DNA from: Adineta ricciae
Taxonomy: Eukaryota > Rotifera > Eurotatoria > Adinetida > Adinetidae
DNA length: 64,000 nucleotides
Reading direction: 5' to 3'
Assembly (NCBI GenBank): GCA_905250025.1
Contig: CAJNOJ010000446.1
Coordinates: 1 to 64,000 of the forward strand
Below are positions 1 to 11,282 of this stretch, in pieces. The notes below the pieces were generated by a model that saw only the letters and a program-made list of their open reading frames with translations, ran no database searches and was not told the DNA's origin. The first letter of the stretch is position 1. Every line of letters begins with the position of its first letter. The translations under genes were made by a program, and so were the position numbers.

Positions 1-2823
1 TGTTTGTTATGCTTAATTTGGAATTCAGTAACAGAAAATGGAGAAAGGAACAAAGATATTTGCTCGAGAAAAAAAAAGAAACGCCAGACAAGGTTATTTA
101 AATAAAATGAGACAATTTATATGTGAATTTCAATTTCTTTGAGACAGAGAAAAGTTGAATTCGGTTCTTCAGTAAATTGTGATATATTTGTATCACATGC
201 TTCACTTGTCTTCTTCAAAGACAGACATCCATTTCCCAGCAGTTGAAGTGAATGAACGAAAACGAATAAAATGAGATAGTTTCGCAAGTTCTTCTTCCGT
301 ATCGTGATAGATAATGTTCACATTGCCCTTTAAATTTTGACGTAAATATTGATTAAGTAACCAAAAAACACAATGGTCCTAAAGTTTTCACTTGTTCTAA
401 TGGAGCTGTACTTGATTCTCGTATATTTTTATTAATGAGCCTTTTGAATATAGATATGAATAGATTTTTCCGCTTTGATCAGGTATAGGGGTGTTAAAAT
501 CGTCGAAAATATCGTTTGCAGCCAAATCTTTGACAAGTAGTCACTGTTCTGCTAATCATTTTTTCCTTTCTTTCATATCTACCTTTTCTAAAACAACGAT
601 CAAATATATGGATGTCTTCATCAAAGTATTTCTTACAATACATCCATGTTTATCTCTCATTACATAACATAAATAAAAGTTCACTTTCTTTATTCATCAT
701 ATAAACGTTCGCCTCCTTCACATAATAGTGTAATTTATATCAATATACACTTGCTTCTATTAGAAGACGTCATGGTTATTAAATAAATTCACACCCTCAA
801 CAATTCCTTATAGTAAAAGTCTTGGAAAAGAAACAAGTGAATACGTTTCCACATAGAAATCGTTTAAAGGAATACAATCAAATAGTTTTTTTTTCTCAGT
901 AGAATGATTTTGGCAAAATGTCGAAAATGTTGATAAACTATAAGCTAGTTTAATAACATTCTTCTTTCTCTTTATTAAGAAAAAGATTGATCTATTCATT
1001 GGATGTTATCGCATTTGTTCTTTTTTTAGATTTGTATGTGATAAAGTAAATCTCTTGGATTTCATCGAAGATATACGTTTTTGAAAACAAGTACTTTATA
1101 TCTCAGACGGAATCTGTTCAAATCTTAACGATAACTTTGATTACTCTTAAATTTCTCATGTATTTCGTTCTTCAGTTCGCAATCAGGTATTCATTCTTAC
1201 ATCAAACTGACGGATTCTATTGAAAATTTTATATGTAATGTTCTTCTATTCAATCATTCTTTGAATGATTTAACTCTATTTCTCGTAAATATTCATATCT
1301 TTCTTTTTGTGGAAAATTTTGAACTTTATCAAAAGCACTTCACTATCAGTTTTATCAGCAGAAACAAATACAGGATAACTTCAATTACTACTTTGTTTTT
1401 TTTTCTGACGAGATTCGTTCTATACATGAACAGTTGGATATTTTTGGAATTTCCTTATACGACAATTTACTCTTAAGCCTATTCGTTCTATCACTGATTG
1501 AAAATCAAATGACTATATCATTTCTTCATTATTTTATGTATTTCCAATGACTTTGATCAATATAACTCTAGTTGCGGCAGTTTGACGTATTTAGATATCA
1601 TTTATATGAAAAACAGCTGCATAGTTCTTTCAGTAAAAACGACGTGATGCTCAAAGCACTTATATTTTTACTTTATTCCAGGGAAAAGTCATGGTCTTTC
1701 ATTATTCATATGCTCATAAAGTTCATTTTTTTTGTCATAATACTCAGGGATCTCTCTAAATCGAGAGAAAACATGTTCTGACAAACAACCAATCTATCGT
1801 GTAAAGCTGAACATCACAGAAACATTTTTCACTCTTTTAATAGTTCCAGAAGCACGATCTATCCTCGATGTGAACACAACAGGCGATATCAGTTAACCAT
1901 TAGTTGATCTGGAAATGGCGTTTTCAGTAACATTTCCATAATCAGAGCCCGAAATGAGACAGTATTTCATCAACTCTCTTCGGTTTTATATGTTACAGTC
2001 TCGCAAGTCGATCGTATAAGAGGAGAATGTATGTTGAGAATATCCTCTAGTGTTGTGATGTAAGTAATCTGTAACGTATCAGATTTTGATTGACCTGTTT
2101 CTTACATTAGTATATTTGCTAATATGCAAACAAAAAATACTACAACAGTTCAGAGAAAATGACTTCCAAAATAATGAGAAATACAGCTAGCTTTAATAAC
2201 AAAGTTCATAGTGGTAATTGATTTACGTTTCAAAGATACGGAAGTACGTGAAGATACGAAATATTCTTAGAGCACTTGAGAGAGATTTATTGTGATTGAG
2301 TAAAGAAAATCAACACTTGTTTATTCTTGGGACCCATCAGAGTATATACTCTAAAACAAATTAGCATTCCACTGAATCGTAATACAGGTTGCGCATCTAT
2401 TAAAAACATAATGAAATACTTTACAAAGGGTAAAAAATCCTGTTGTACGCCGTTGAGGAAGTTTTTCTCTTTCCCAGGCCAATCACGCACGGGCCGTTTA
2501 TAACTGCCGTAGTAATAGAGGTTTTTACTTTGTATTTCCATGTGTCTCAAATCCCATGCGAGATGAAATCCTGCTATGGATTTCTTATAGAACATTCTGA
2601 AATCTGTCTTTCGTCTTTCGGGATTTCAAGAGTGAACATTCATCATTGAACTAAGCTTGAAGTTCTGAGGAAAAGTAGAGTAGCTTTTGTATAACCATTT
2701 AGAAAATATCCACAAGCATTTGTTTGAAAGGAACACTAGCAGAAGAAATCAAGATTCGAAATATTTAGTGTTCGATCCATTTAATTTGCTGCTTTTTTAA
2801 ACCTTAGATAGAATCTGCTAACG
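1..2823. other. gene-free AT-rich stretch
   Basis: I see no recognisable gene, RNA or transposon end here. Short open frames exist on both strands. The longest (2287-2595, minus strand, 102 codons) has no family signature and no convincing start context. The stretch is probably intergenic DNA or very decayed sequence upstream of the receptor gene at 2824. Confidence 0.5.
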
Positions 2824-5398
2824 ATGTTGAAATACATATTAATATTTCATCTATTCGCAAGTGTTACTCTCGCTTTTCATTTATATAACACGGATGTATC
2901 AAGTTACAGTGATTACAAAGATTGCTTATATTCTTTTACTGTAAAAAGTGATACCATAGAATGGTATTTAATACCATATTGTATTCAATATAATATGAAA
3001 GATTCTGGTCATGATGGTGATGAGCAATGTTATGGTAATAATATTTCAACATTTGAAGAATTAAAATCTCGNGATTAGGCCAGGTCGTTGCCCAGACAAA
3101 CCTGATTTATTGTACATTGGTCAATGTACGACAGCATCTGATTTTGGTTGTCAATATCTTCGCGGTGTCTATTCACCACCTATCCAATATATCTTTCGAG
3201 AAAATTGTAATCATCAAGTTAAATTACTTTATTCGATCGACAATGAAACAGATGAAACAAGTTGTAATGCATGGCCACCGGCCTATTGTGACGGTTACTG
3301 GGATGTCAATAATGGAGAAGACGAGCTCAATTGCACAAATACGACTGTGTCTTACATTACACATAGAGTTTTTCAATGTAATTTAAACGAACATTACTGT
3401 GTATATTTAAATGGAACTATGGGTTGTTTGTCCAAAGAACGTGCAGGAGATGGTTTCATCGATTGTTTGGGAGGAACAGATGAAAGAACAACAGCGTGTG
3501 TTTCTTGCGACGGTTTTGATAGGTTTTATTGCTCGAATACCACTGATAAATTCTTAGATGACAGCAGTATTGCGTCTCCACTTGTATGCATATCGCGTTT
3601 TCTACTTTGTGACCAGACGGAAGACTGTCCTCATGGCGACGACGAATTAATGTGTCACCGGGTAGAGAATGGTGAGTGCCCTATAGAGACGGATTTTATG
3701 TGCCATAATGGCACATCTATTGATCGTGAACAACAATGCAACGATATCATTGATTGTCACCCAAACGCTGAAGATGAATGGTTTTGCGACCTTTTCAAGC
3801 GAAAGAGTTTGAAATTTGCTCTGAATAAAATCGAAGCATATCCTTCTATTATTATTGATTCGACGTACCCACCGAATATTGTTGCTACTCAATCATACGT
3901 TGCATCACGTCCAATCGATGATACTTCATATAAAAATGTGAATCCACTCGATAATTGGTTTTGTAATCGTGGTATTATTGTCAGGAAACGATCTTCCTCT
4001 GCTGAATGCTTTTGTCCACCTAGTTACTACGGTCGAAGATGTGAATATCAATCGGAACGTTTGTTCGTTATTCTTCGATTAGATAGACCAGTTAGCCTGA
4101 GTGGACATCAAAATCATCAGTATGCTATTCGATTAATGGCTTATTTAGTGCTTGATGATATTGTAGTTCACTATCAAGAAATTCTACATGCGACTTTCAT
4201 GAAACAAATGTTTTATCTCAATTATCCGCGTCCAGCACCAAAACCACGTGGCAACTGGACTGTTCGTCTCGATGCTTTTGCTGTTACCNATTATTGTCAA
4301 AATAATGGACGATGTGTACAGAACAATTTCAATGGAGTATGGGACTTTGGCTGTGTGTGTAGTGAATGTACATATGGATCATTATGTCAATTAACAACAT
4401 CTGAATATGCCTTCTCGTTAGATATGATGCTCGGCCAAGATATTCGCGCAAACGTATCGTTGTCTAATCAGTCTTTCTTCATCAAATTTGTATTGGCACT
4501 TTTTATTCTGATGCTATTATTTGGCTTTATATCAAATTTGCTGTCATTGATAATATTTAAAAAGCAACTAAATGTCCAAAAGTATGGATGTGGTGTGTAT
4601 CTCTTTTTCTTACCTATAGTTGGTCAGTTTGGATTGACTGTATTCATTGGTCGGTTCATCTATGTGTTGGGAACGCAGTTGTACAATGTCAATAATCGAT
4701 CAGCTGCTCGTTGGAGTTGCGTCAGTCTGGAATATTTTCTTAGTACTTGTCCGATGTTATTTGATTGGTTAACAGCATGTGTGGCAGTCGAACGAAGTGT
4801 TAGTGTAATCAAAGGTGTCGCCTTTAAGAAGTCCGACAGTGTTTGGTGGGCGAAACGGGTTATTTGTTCACTTCTAATCATTGTTTTTCTCAGTTCTTGG
4901 CACATACCATTCATCCATGATATAATCGATGATCCACGAGCAACAGCTCTGCATGTATGGTGTGTGATCAGATTTCCACGGTCATCACTTCGATACTATC
5001 GTCTTACAGTGAACTTGATCAATTTAATTATTCCAGGTTTGATTAGTGTCGTTGCCACAGCATTCACGTTGCACAAACAAACGCGCCTTAAACAGGCACT
5101 GCTGGCCAACGATTCGAAAGAGAAAGGTTATCTGAAATCATTGAAGAAACAGCTTCCCTTCTATGGCAGCCCGCTTGCATTGGTAGTTTTCAGTTTGGTT
5201 CGACTCATCTTCTCATTCACACTAATCTGTATTACTAAGCAATGGCAAAAATATGTCTATCTGACAGCCTATTTTATCTCTTTTACTCCATTGATGGGAA
5301 CCTTTCCGATTTTTGTTTTGTCAGCCAAGATTTATAGAACAGAGCTTGAAAATTTCTGGAAACAATTAGTTGAAAAATTGCGAGGACCATCGGCCTAG
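2824..5398 (+). CDS. LDLR-A/EGF-domain seven-transmembrane receptor (broken by two n)
   Basis: Orphan receptor of a family expanded in bdelloid rotifers; the ligand is unknown. The first ~17 residues form a signal peptide. Cys-rich LDL-receptor class A modules with acidic Ca-binding loops follow (for example DGYWDVNNGEDELNC and CHPNAEDEWFC), then an EGF-type CFCPPSYYGRRCEY module, a second EGF module, and a rhodopsin-like 7TM block from about 4470 to 5350 with ERSVSVIKG in place of the DRY motif. The frame changes at the n at 3072: residues ending FEELKS are followed, in another frame, by RPGRCPDKPD. A second n at 4289 joins the segment WTVRLDAFAVT directly to YCQNNGRCVQ. The paralogue at 60742-64000 has roughly 330 extra residues at that point, so both n replace missing sequence. 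Coordinates span the whole broken gene; it is probably intact in the organism. Confidence 0.8.
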
Positions 5399-5937
5399 TA
5401 ACATGGTTAATTCGGTTTCGTTCTATTGATACACAGTTATTTCTTTGAACTTTTTACTTTTTCGTTGTGAAAACAATAAAAATATCACAACACTCAACCC
5501 TCTATTTTAGTGTTTGAAAATCAATAATAGTAAAATTATATGTAATTGATTATTTATGCGAAAATTGATGCATCGATGAATTCAAAAGCATTTTTATTCA
5601 TCGTAATACAGAATACAATTGATCATGATAGACGAAGAAACTTTCGATAAAAGGGAATAAGATTACTCTTTTGTTACTTATACAAATATTTGAAGAGTAT
5701 ATCATTGAAAATCAATTAAAAGAATACTTTCAAAATTGGACCCATCACGACGTATTGAGTTTCTCAGGTCTATTCCGTAGACAATCTGGTATTAAAATAA
5801 CTCGGACTAAGTAAATATATTACAATATAATTGTATTCGTTGATTCGATTATTCACTTCCGTTTAAATCTGTATATAAGCATTCAATAAAACATCTCGTC
5901 GTCATTCCGCATTACATTCGATAACGTATACATTAAT
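5399..5937. promoter_or_regulatory. intergenic region with TATA-like box for the phospholipase gene
   Basis: No coding signal. A TATA-like motif (gtatataagc, 5871-5880) lies 58 bases before the phospholipase start codon at 5938. This is a usual distance for a TATA box plus a short 5' leader. The rest is AT-rich spacer. Confidence 0.4.
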
Positions 5938-6342
5938 ATGGTTCGACTACATTACATATGTTTTCTTCTCCTTGGACTTCTTTCTACAGTTCACAGTATT
6001 CATTCTGATCGTCAACGACGACAAGCCAATGGATGTGGACCTGGTTATTTCAATATTGACGCTGATTTACGATTGGTAGGTGAGGGTTCACTTATTTCGT
6101 GTTGTAATGCTCATGATCTTTGTTATGATACCTGTGGAAGAACACAAACTTCGTGTGATAATGATTTTCGTGTGTGTTTAAACAATACTTGTGGGCGATT
6201 AAGAGGTTGGTTTGAATGGTGGGCACAAGTTCGTCAATCGGCTTGTAAATTAGACGGGAAAACTCTCTATAAAGTGGTCGATGCAATTGGTAGTTTTGCA
6301 TATAATAGTGCACAAAAAAAACATGGCTGTAAAAGCGGATAA
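5938..6342 (+). CDS. secreted phospholipase A2, group XII-like
   Basis: Predicted secreted enzyme of 134 residues that would hydrolyse the sn-2 ester of phospholipids using Ca2+ and a His/Asp dyad. A signal peptide occupies about residues 1-20. A basic RQRR stretch (26-29) could be a pro-peptide cleavage site. The Ca-loop is GCGPGYF (32-38) and the active-site helix is CCNAHDLCYDTCG (55-67) with His59 and Asp60. The motif spacing and the later Cys pattern resemble the group XII family more than the classical pancreatic or venom groups. All catalytic residues I can see are present, so an active enzyme is expected. It is intronless. It sits 774 bases upstream of the LPMO-like gene on the same strand. 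Its role could be digestive, antimicrobial or lipid signalling; the sequence does not decide. Confidence 0.82.
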   Translation: MVRLHYICFLLLGLLSTVHSIHSDRQRRQANGCGPGYFNIDADLRLVGEGSLISCCNAHDLCYDTCGRTQTSCDNDFRVCLNNTCGRLRGWFEWWAQVRQSACKLDGKTLYKVVDAIGSFAYNSAQKKHGCKSG

Positions 6343-7116
6343 TCACTTACCAAAGAATCGTCATAGCTACTCTTTGAGTACTATTTTCTTTCCAAAAAGA
6401 ATATTTTATAATCTTTGAAATTTTCTCTCAACATATTTAGAAAATTATTCAGTGAAAGATTTCTATATAATTTCTATGTTTGCTGTACAAATACACGAAA
6501 GTTCATCTAAAGATTCTAAGTGATATTTGAACAAAGAACTCTCGACTAGGAATTTGAAACTACACATGAAACATATCTCAAAGATTTCAATCAAGGATTT
6601 CGTTTCTTCAAAAGTTTGAATGCAACAGAATCTATTTTGAGTAGCTAGAAATTTCTGCTTTTGGCATAAAGAACTTTCAGTACTCGGAGTTCGGGTGAAA
6701 AGTGTACTACAGTACGTCTACTTGATTGTAGAAATGATTCTGAAGATTTGCTGAATCAATTCATTATAATCGTTGATTATCTTTAACACAAAATTTATTC
6801 AATGAAAAAATATGAGGTAATCTCCAAATCTTGACTTCTTAACGTTTATTTGATGAATCACTTTCATTTGTTATTTTAGGCAAAACATCATATTTTCGTT
6901 CTCTTAAGAAACGCCCATTTCTTTACTTGATATTAAATATAATAATATGCATCATTTGATGCGTAAACATAATTTTGTGTATATTTATACAATTACCTGC
7001 TTTCATTCCTTCACAATTATACTGCGTATGTACGTAAATAGTACATAGTTCACCAAAGTGTTTTTATAGTGAAATATATTTTCGTAACAAACATATTTCT
7101 TCAAATCAGTTAAATA
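6343..7116. other. intergenic spacer
   Basis: No open frame of note, repeat or RNA gene was recognised between the phospholipase and the LPMO-like gene. A short AT-rich leader (tttttatagtgaaatat) precedes the start at 7117. Confidence 0.4.
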
Positions 7117-7851
7117 ATGCTGACTCGTTGTATTACCGCTCTTGCTTTTGTAATCTTAATCCATTTTGTATCGAGAATATCTGGCCATGCTTATTTTATT
7201 TATCCAATTCCTCGAAATGTTTATTGTGCAAATTCATCATGTACTTCTAATGGTACATTGGGAGCACAAGGACCAGTTTGGACTTTACCATCCAATAGTA
7301 CATTGTCGATGACAAGTGTAACGAGTCAGACATCTTGTAATGGCTCATCATTGTTAATTAGTGCTCCATTGGGTAATACATATGATTCAGGATTTAATGG
7401 AAATACAAGTGTTTCATGGTCAGCTGGTTCACTACAAACTCTTCAAATATTTATTTCTGAAATTCATTCACCAGAAAATCAAACTATTTATCCAACAGAT
7501 GGTTGGCAAATTCTTTATCGAGATGGGACAATTCCTAATTCAACATTTGCTCCAATTTCATTCCTTTATGTAAATGTATCAACAACATCATCAATTGGTC
7601 CTGCACCAGCTATTGGATTTCAAGTGGGACAAATTGTTCAAGCTCAAATAACTGTTCCATCAGTTGCCACTACAGATGGAATATTTCAATTTTTCTGGCG
7701 TAATAACGAAGTTGGTCCTGGAGTTATGTGGTTATCATGTGCCGATGTTACTATTACTGCTACTGCTCTCGCTACTATTCCAACTCCATCAGTATTATCG
7801 ATCTTTTTCACGGCTTTTGTATTTGTATTCAGTGCATCGATAAATATTTAA
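7117..7851 (+). CDS. LPMO-like (AA11-type) secreted copper oxidase with predicted GPI tail
   Basis: A 244-residue secreted protein resembling lytic polysaccharide monooxygenases, copper enzymes that oxidatively cleave polysaccharides such as chitin. The signal peptide ends at SG|H, so the mature protein would begin with His24, as needed for the copper histidine brace. A second brace His is plausible at position 117 (SEIHSPENQ), followed by a GWQILY strand like those in fungal AA11-type enzymes. The late motif MWLSCADVTI matches the conserved Cys-Ala-Asp strand of LPMO folds. Many N-x-S/T sites are present, and a hydrophobic C-terminal tail (last ~20 residues) suggests a GPI anchor. Known fungal copper-binding relatives with the same N-terminal His include non-oxidative members, so copper binding is more secure than catalysis. 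It is intronless and possibly horizontally acquired. Confidence 0.62.
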   Translation: MLTRCITALAFVILIHFVSRISGHAYFIYPIPRNVYCANSSCTSNGTLGAQGPVWTLPSNSTLSMTSVTSQTSCNGSSLLISAPLGNTYDSGFNGNTSVSWSAGSLQTLQIFISEIHSPENQTIYPTDGWQILYRDGTIPNSTFAPISFLYVNVSTTSSIGPAPAIGFQVGQIVQAQITVPSVATTDGIFQFFWRNNEVGPGVMWLSCADVTITATALATIPTPSVLSIFFTAFVFVFSASINI

Positions 7852-9141
7852 AATAAAATATGAATAGTCAACAACAAAGAACTTGTGAGGGTGTATTGAG
7901 AGTGTGAAGTCAGCAGGAATTCATCGAGTCAAATAAAATCCTTCTTAACATTATCTAAGAGATTTCAGACAGATGAAGAACTCCTATCTATGTGATTTGG
8001 CTTATGAGAAATTCTCAAATCAAGTTCAAAAATGACTTTGATTTACTCATCTCTACAAAATCAAGACAGTGTTGTAATAAACGCTATCTTTTACATTTAA
8101 ATACAAAAATAAATTATCTTGATTATTAGATAATTTATTTTCTTTTTAATCCATACGATAAGTGTTGAAGCGATGGTACAAGATCTGGAGCGAGTGTAGA
8201 ACACAAAAAAGTATGTATATCCACAACACCAAGATTAAATAGAAGACGATTGGTGTGTGGAGATAAATATGATAATGAGCATATTCTTTCTTAAAATATT
8301 ATGTGAATTAGGTATTAACTATCAGCCTTTAAAATTTATTTTTTCTTCTGATATGAATACTTTTTCTTCGAAAACTCACATCTGCCAGGAAATCTTTTGT
8401 CGAGAGAATAGATGTTTTAAGTTTTTCCGCAAGTGTACATACAGATCACGGCACGACTGTGTGCCATCATAAAGACTAACTCAAAGTATATTATGGATCT
8501 TCTATTACAATCCTCGAAACTAAAATAAACATCGTTCTTAGATAATGACCTCTTTGTTTTGGAGAACAAATCAGGAGCACGCATTCAGTTTAGTCTTTTT
8601 CAATCTTTAATCGGTGAATATAATCACAATTCTTTCTCAGTCCTTTTCAACATTTTATTCTTGTTACACGTTTCAAGTACCTATACTTTATTAATTCAAT
8701 TAGAGATAGAATCATCGAACAGTATCTGATATTCCTGATTTTTTAATTCACATTTATCTAAACTGAAAAATCGATTGAATCTATAAACAGATGAAATACG
8801 TATGATGTAGTGTTATGACAAACATCAAAGAATTCGAGTCATTTCACTTCCAAAGGAGTCTATATGTCAAGTAACTCTCGATCAAATTAATAAAACTGAT
8901 CACAATGTAATACTGTCGGAAACATATCATGAATGTCAGTTTTTGACCATATTCCCGATGAATCTTTCTATCTATGCAATTAATTAACATTAACTGTTAT
9001 CATCATATCAATCATAAATCCTATAGTTGTTGCCGTGTCTTTTTTTCTCTGTTATGATTTATTCCCGTTTTAATAAAATGAAGTTAGAAGTTAATTTTGT
9101 TCGAGAGTCAATATCGTTTGTCACTTCCTCATAAATCTATT
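7852..9141. other. gene-free spacer
   Basis: AT-rich sequence with only short, low-quality open frames (for example 8257-8472). I recognise no domain, RNA gene or transposon terminus. Confidence 0.45.
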
Positions 9142-9297
9142 TCACTTGCGATTTGTATTGACGACATAATTCCCACATGCGCACGTGTTACCAAAACCAC
9201 TTTTAGGTATTGTAACATGACAATGACACTTATCACATTGAACTAAATTAAAGTTTTCGGCATCAAGTGGATGTTCCAAGCTCGGTGTATTGCCCAT
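9142..9297 (-). CDS. 51-residue Cys-rich mini-protein (zinc-ribbon-like), last exon or whole gene
   Basis: A small minus-strand frame starting at the ATG at 9297 and ending with TGA at 9142. The centre holds CDKCHCHV (residues 21-28) and CACGNY (39-44), giving paired Cys clusters of the kind that bind one zinc ion. The N-terminal half is polar and acidic. Immediately upstream, in the same frame, lies a good splice acceptor (a T-rich tract then gcag ending at 9312). The frame stays open from 9311, so this may be the last exon of a longer gene whose first exon I could not place. I know no named family. It resembles in style, not in sequence, the mini-protein at 45410-45535. Confidence 0.45.
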   Translation of the reverse strand: MGNTPSLEHPLDAENFNLVQCDKCHCHVTIPKSGFGNTCACGNYVVNTNRK

Positions 9298-9898
9298 TTT
9301 CTCGAATAATTCTGCAAAATAAAATAACCTTCGTTACATTTAGTTAGAATAATGCTCTGAAAACCTTTCTGGACAATTACCGTTCAATATTATTCGCACT
9401 GTTTCTCACAAAGAAATAAATAGAATTATGAATACATCTTTGCCTGCTTTCGACAGAAAACTGATCGCAGTACACACGTTCGCTGATAAGAACGCGAATG
9501 TCTCTATCGTGGCTTCACATAAACACAATTGTTCTATATCGTTTTATCAAAGAGAGAAGAAAAAACGAAGAAAGTTTCTTCATATTCGATTGTCAGTAGT
9601 AAAATACGACAGATGTTTTTTATCCAAACAAAATATTAGTTTAATCCTTGAAATCGAAAAAAACAACAAATAAAACGAGGTATATTTGATCATAAGCCAG
9701 TGATATATCACCAAAGAGAGAAGAAATGGGCATTTGTCAATTAAACTTCGATTATTTGATAAGAAATATATACTTAGTATTGGATTATTTTATAAAAATA
9801 TCTCTCTTTGATCGAAATCATCGCTTAGCTTCATTAGTAAAAATCTTGTATGTGTAAAAAAGCTATTCAATCTCACCCTTTATACGGAAAATTCTTAT
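9298..9898. other. spacer upstream of the mini-protein
   Basis: It contains the candidate splice acceptor at 9312 and any missing 5' exon of the mini-protein. The open frame at 9428-9673 on the plus strand is low-complexity and unconvincing. Confidence 0.35.
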
Positions 9899-10043
9899 CG
9901 GTGTGTTAGCTAAAAACTTTTTTCCAAAGTTTGTCCCATAAATAAAAGTATCATCATGTGATGCAGAATTGAATTTTGAGTCGAATGGCGTAGTTTTCAT
10001 GGACGGGACTTATTCAGTAAAAAGGTTTCTAGCTAACGCACCG
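9899..10043. mobile_element. 145-bp MITE with ~24-bp terminal inverted repeats
   Basis: The left end CGGTGTGTTAGCTAAAAAC is mirrored by the right end, whose reverse complement reads CGGTGCGTTAGCTAGAAAC, followed in both by a T-rich run. The interior is non-coding. No clear target-site duplication is visible. Most of the interior recurs, reverse-complemented and diverged, at about 39490-39600. Shorter related fragments occur at about 30055-30110 and 39650-39695, so it is a dispersed family. The superfamily is not assigned. Confidence 0.65.
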
Positions 10044-10369
10044 TTTCTTCGTGCTAACTTCACATAGATGAATAATACTTCTAATTAAATATTAATAAAG
10101 AAATGATCGTCAAACAAATATCGATATTTCTTTTCTTTGATTTAATTAAGAAAATGAAGATCACGGATCTTTTTTTCATTTTCTTATTTATTGAATGGTG
10201 AAACGTAATAGAATTTTTTTATTTCCATCTCATGTTTTGTGCAGTGAAGCATTGCATATGAAAAATACATTTCGAACGATAAGATACCAATAGACTGTCA
10301 TTGTACATATTGAGTAATTGCAAAAAAAAACATATTTTTTTCGATAAGATATCGAGTAAATATACGCAA
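10044..10369. promoter_or_regulatory. upstream region of the ART gene
   Basis: AT-rich non-coding sequence leading to the start codon at 10370. No defined promoter element was recognised. Confidence 0.3.
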
Positions 10370-11281
10370 ATGGATGGAAAGAATAACCTGAATATCAAAA
10401 CTTTTCACTTTGAACAATCAGAAAATGATCAATCGATCAATAACAAATCTGAAGACACAAGGGTAAGCTTAAATTTCTTCTAGAGTTGACGACTATTGAC
10501 GAAGAACACGAAAGACAGAATCATGAAATAATCTCTTGAAAATATTTCATTCGCAAAAAATTCTTCATTGCCTAGTTATTATTTACGTGTTATCCTTTTT
10601 TAATATTTAAGCAACAAAATTCTGAAGAGGAATCAGAAACAACAAATGCATCGATAGTGAATATAATCGATCAAGGAGAAGAGATTGAAATGAATGGTAT
10701 TAAGAATATAAATACAAAATCCACCGGACAAAATCAACGAATGGTGGATGCTGATTTATTAGAACAAAATAAACAAGAAACAAATACTATGAATGATATC
10801 CAAGCAGACCTTGGTCCCATTATTGGATATGCAGATGAACCATTGTTACCACTTACTGAAGCATGTGCTCCATTGGTTGATATTATTCATGATATAATGT
10901 TTTATGTTCAAATGGCATTGACTGAAACTTCATCCAAACCACCTGATCAATTAACAATTGATGAAAGTGCAGCTATTCGTCTTTATACAATTGAATGGAG
11001 TAAAGGACATCGAAGTCTTTATTCAATGTTAAATTATACACTTAAAAATGATACTCGTGAAAATCTTCGTCCTTATTTGAAATATCTGAAATTATTTCTA
11101 ACTGCACTTGTTAAATTACCATGTGTTCCATCATTAACTTTATGGAGAGGAGTGACAAAAAATCTAAGTGCTGATTTTCCACCGGGTACACAAGTGACTT
11201 GGTGGTCATTTTCATCATGTACAACTGAATTAACTGTTTTGGAAAATAATATGTATTTAGGTAATTCAGGTCATCGAACAT
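10370..11281 (+). CDS. NAD:protein ADP-ribosyltransferase (ART family), 3' end lost at n
   Basis: Two exons are joined in phase: 10370-10462 and 10612-11281, separated by a 149-bp GT-AG intron. The N-terminal ~90 residues are polar, Asn/Glu-rich and probably disordered. The ART fold follows, with the NAD-binding Arg in LWRG (about residue 210) and the Ser motif WWSFSSCT (about 228-235), as in the R-S-E class of arginine-specific ARTs. The gene stops at the single n at 11282, before the catalytic E-x-E region. The sequence after the n belongs to a retrotransposon on the opposite strand. Whether the gene is really interrupted or only wrongly joined cannot be told here. Such enzymes modify proteins with ADP-ribose; no secretion signal is visible. 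Confidence 0.78.
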
Positions 11282-11282
11282 N

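Noticed and set aside
2287-2595. A 102-codon minus-strand frame near the left end.
   Set aside because: No recognisable motif or promoter context; insufficient to call a gene.
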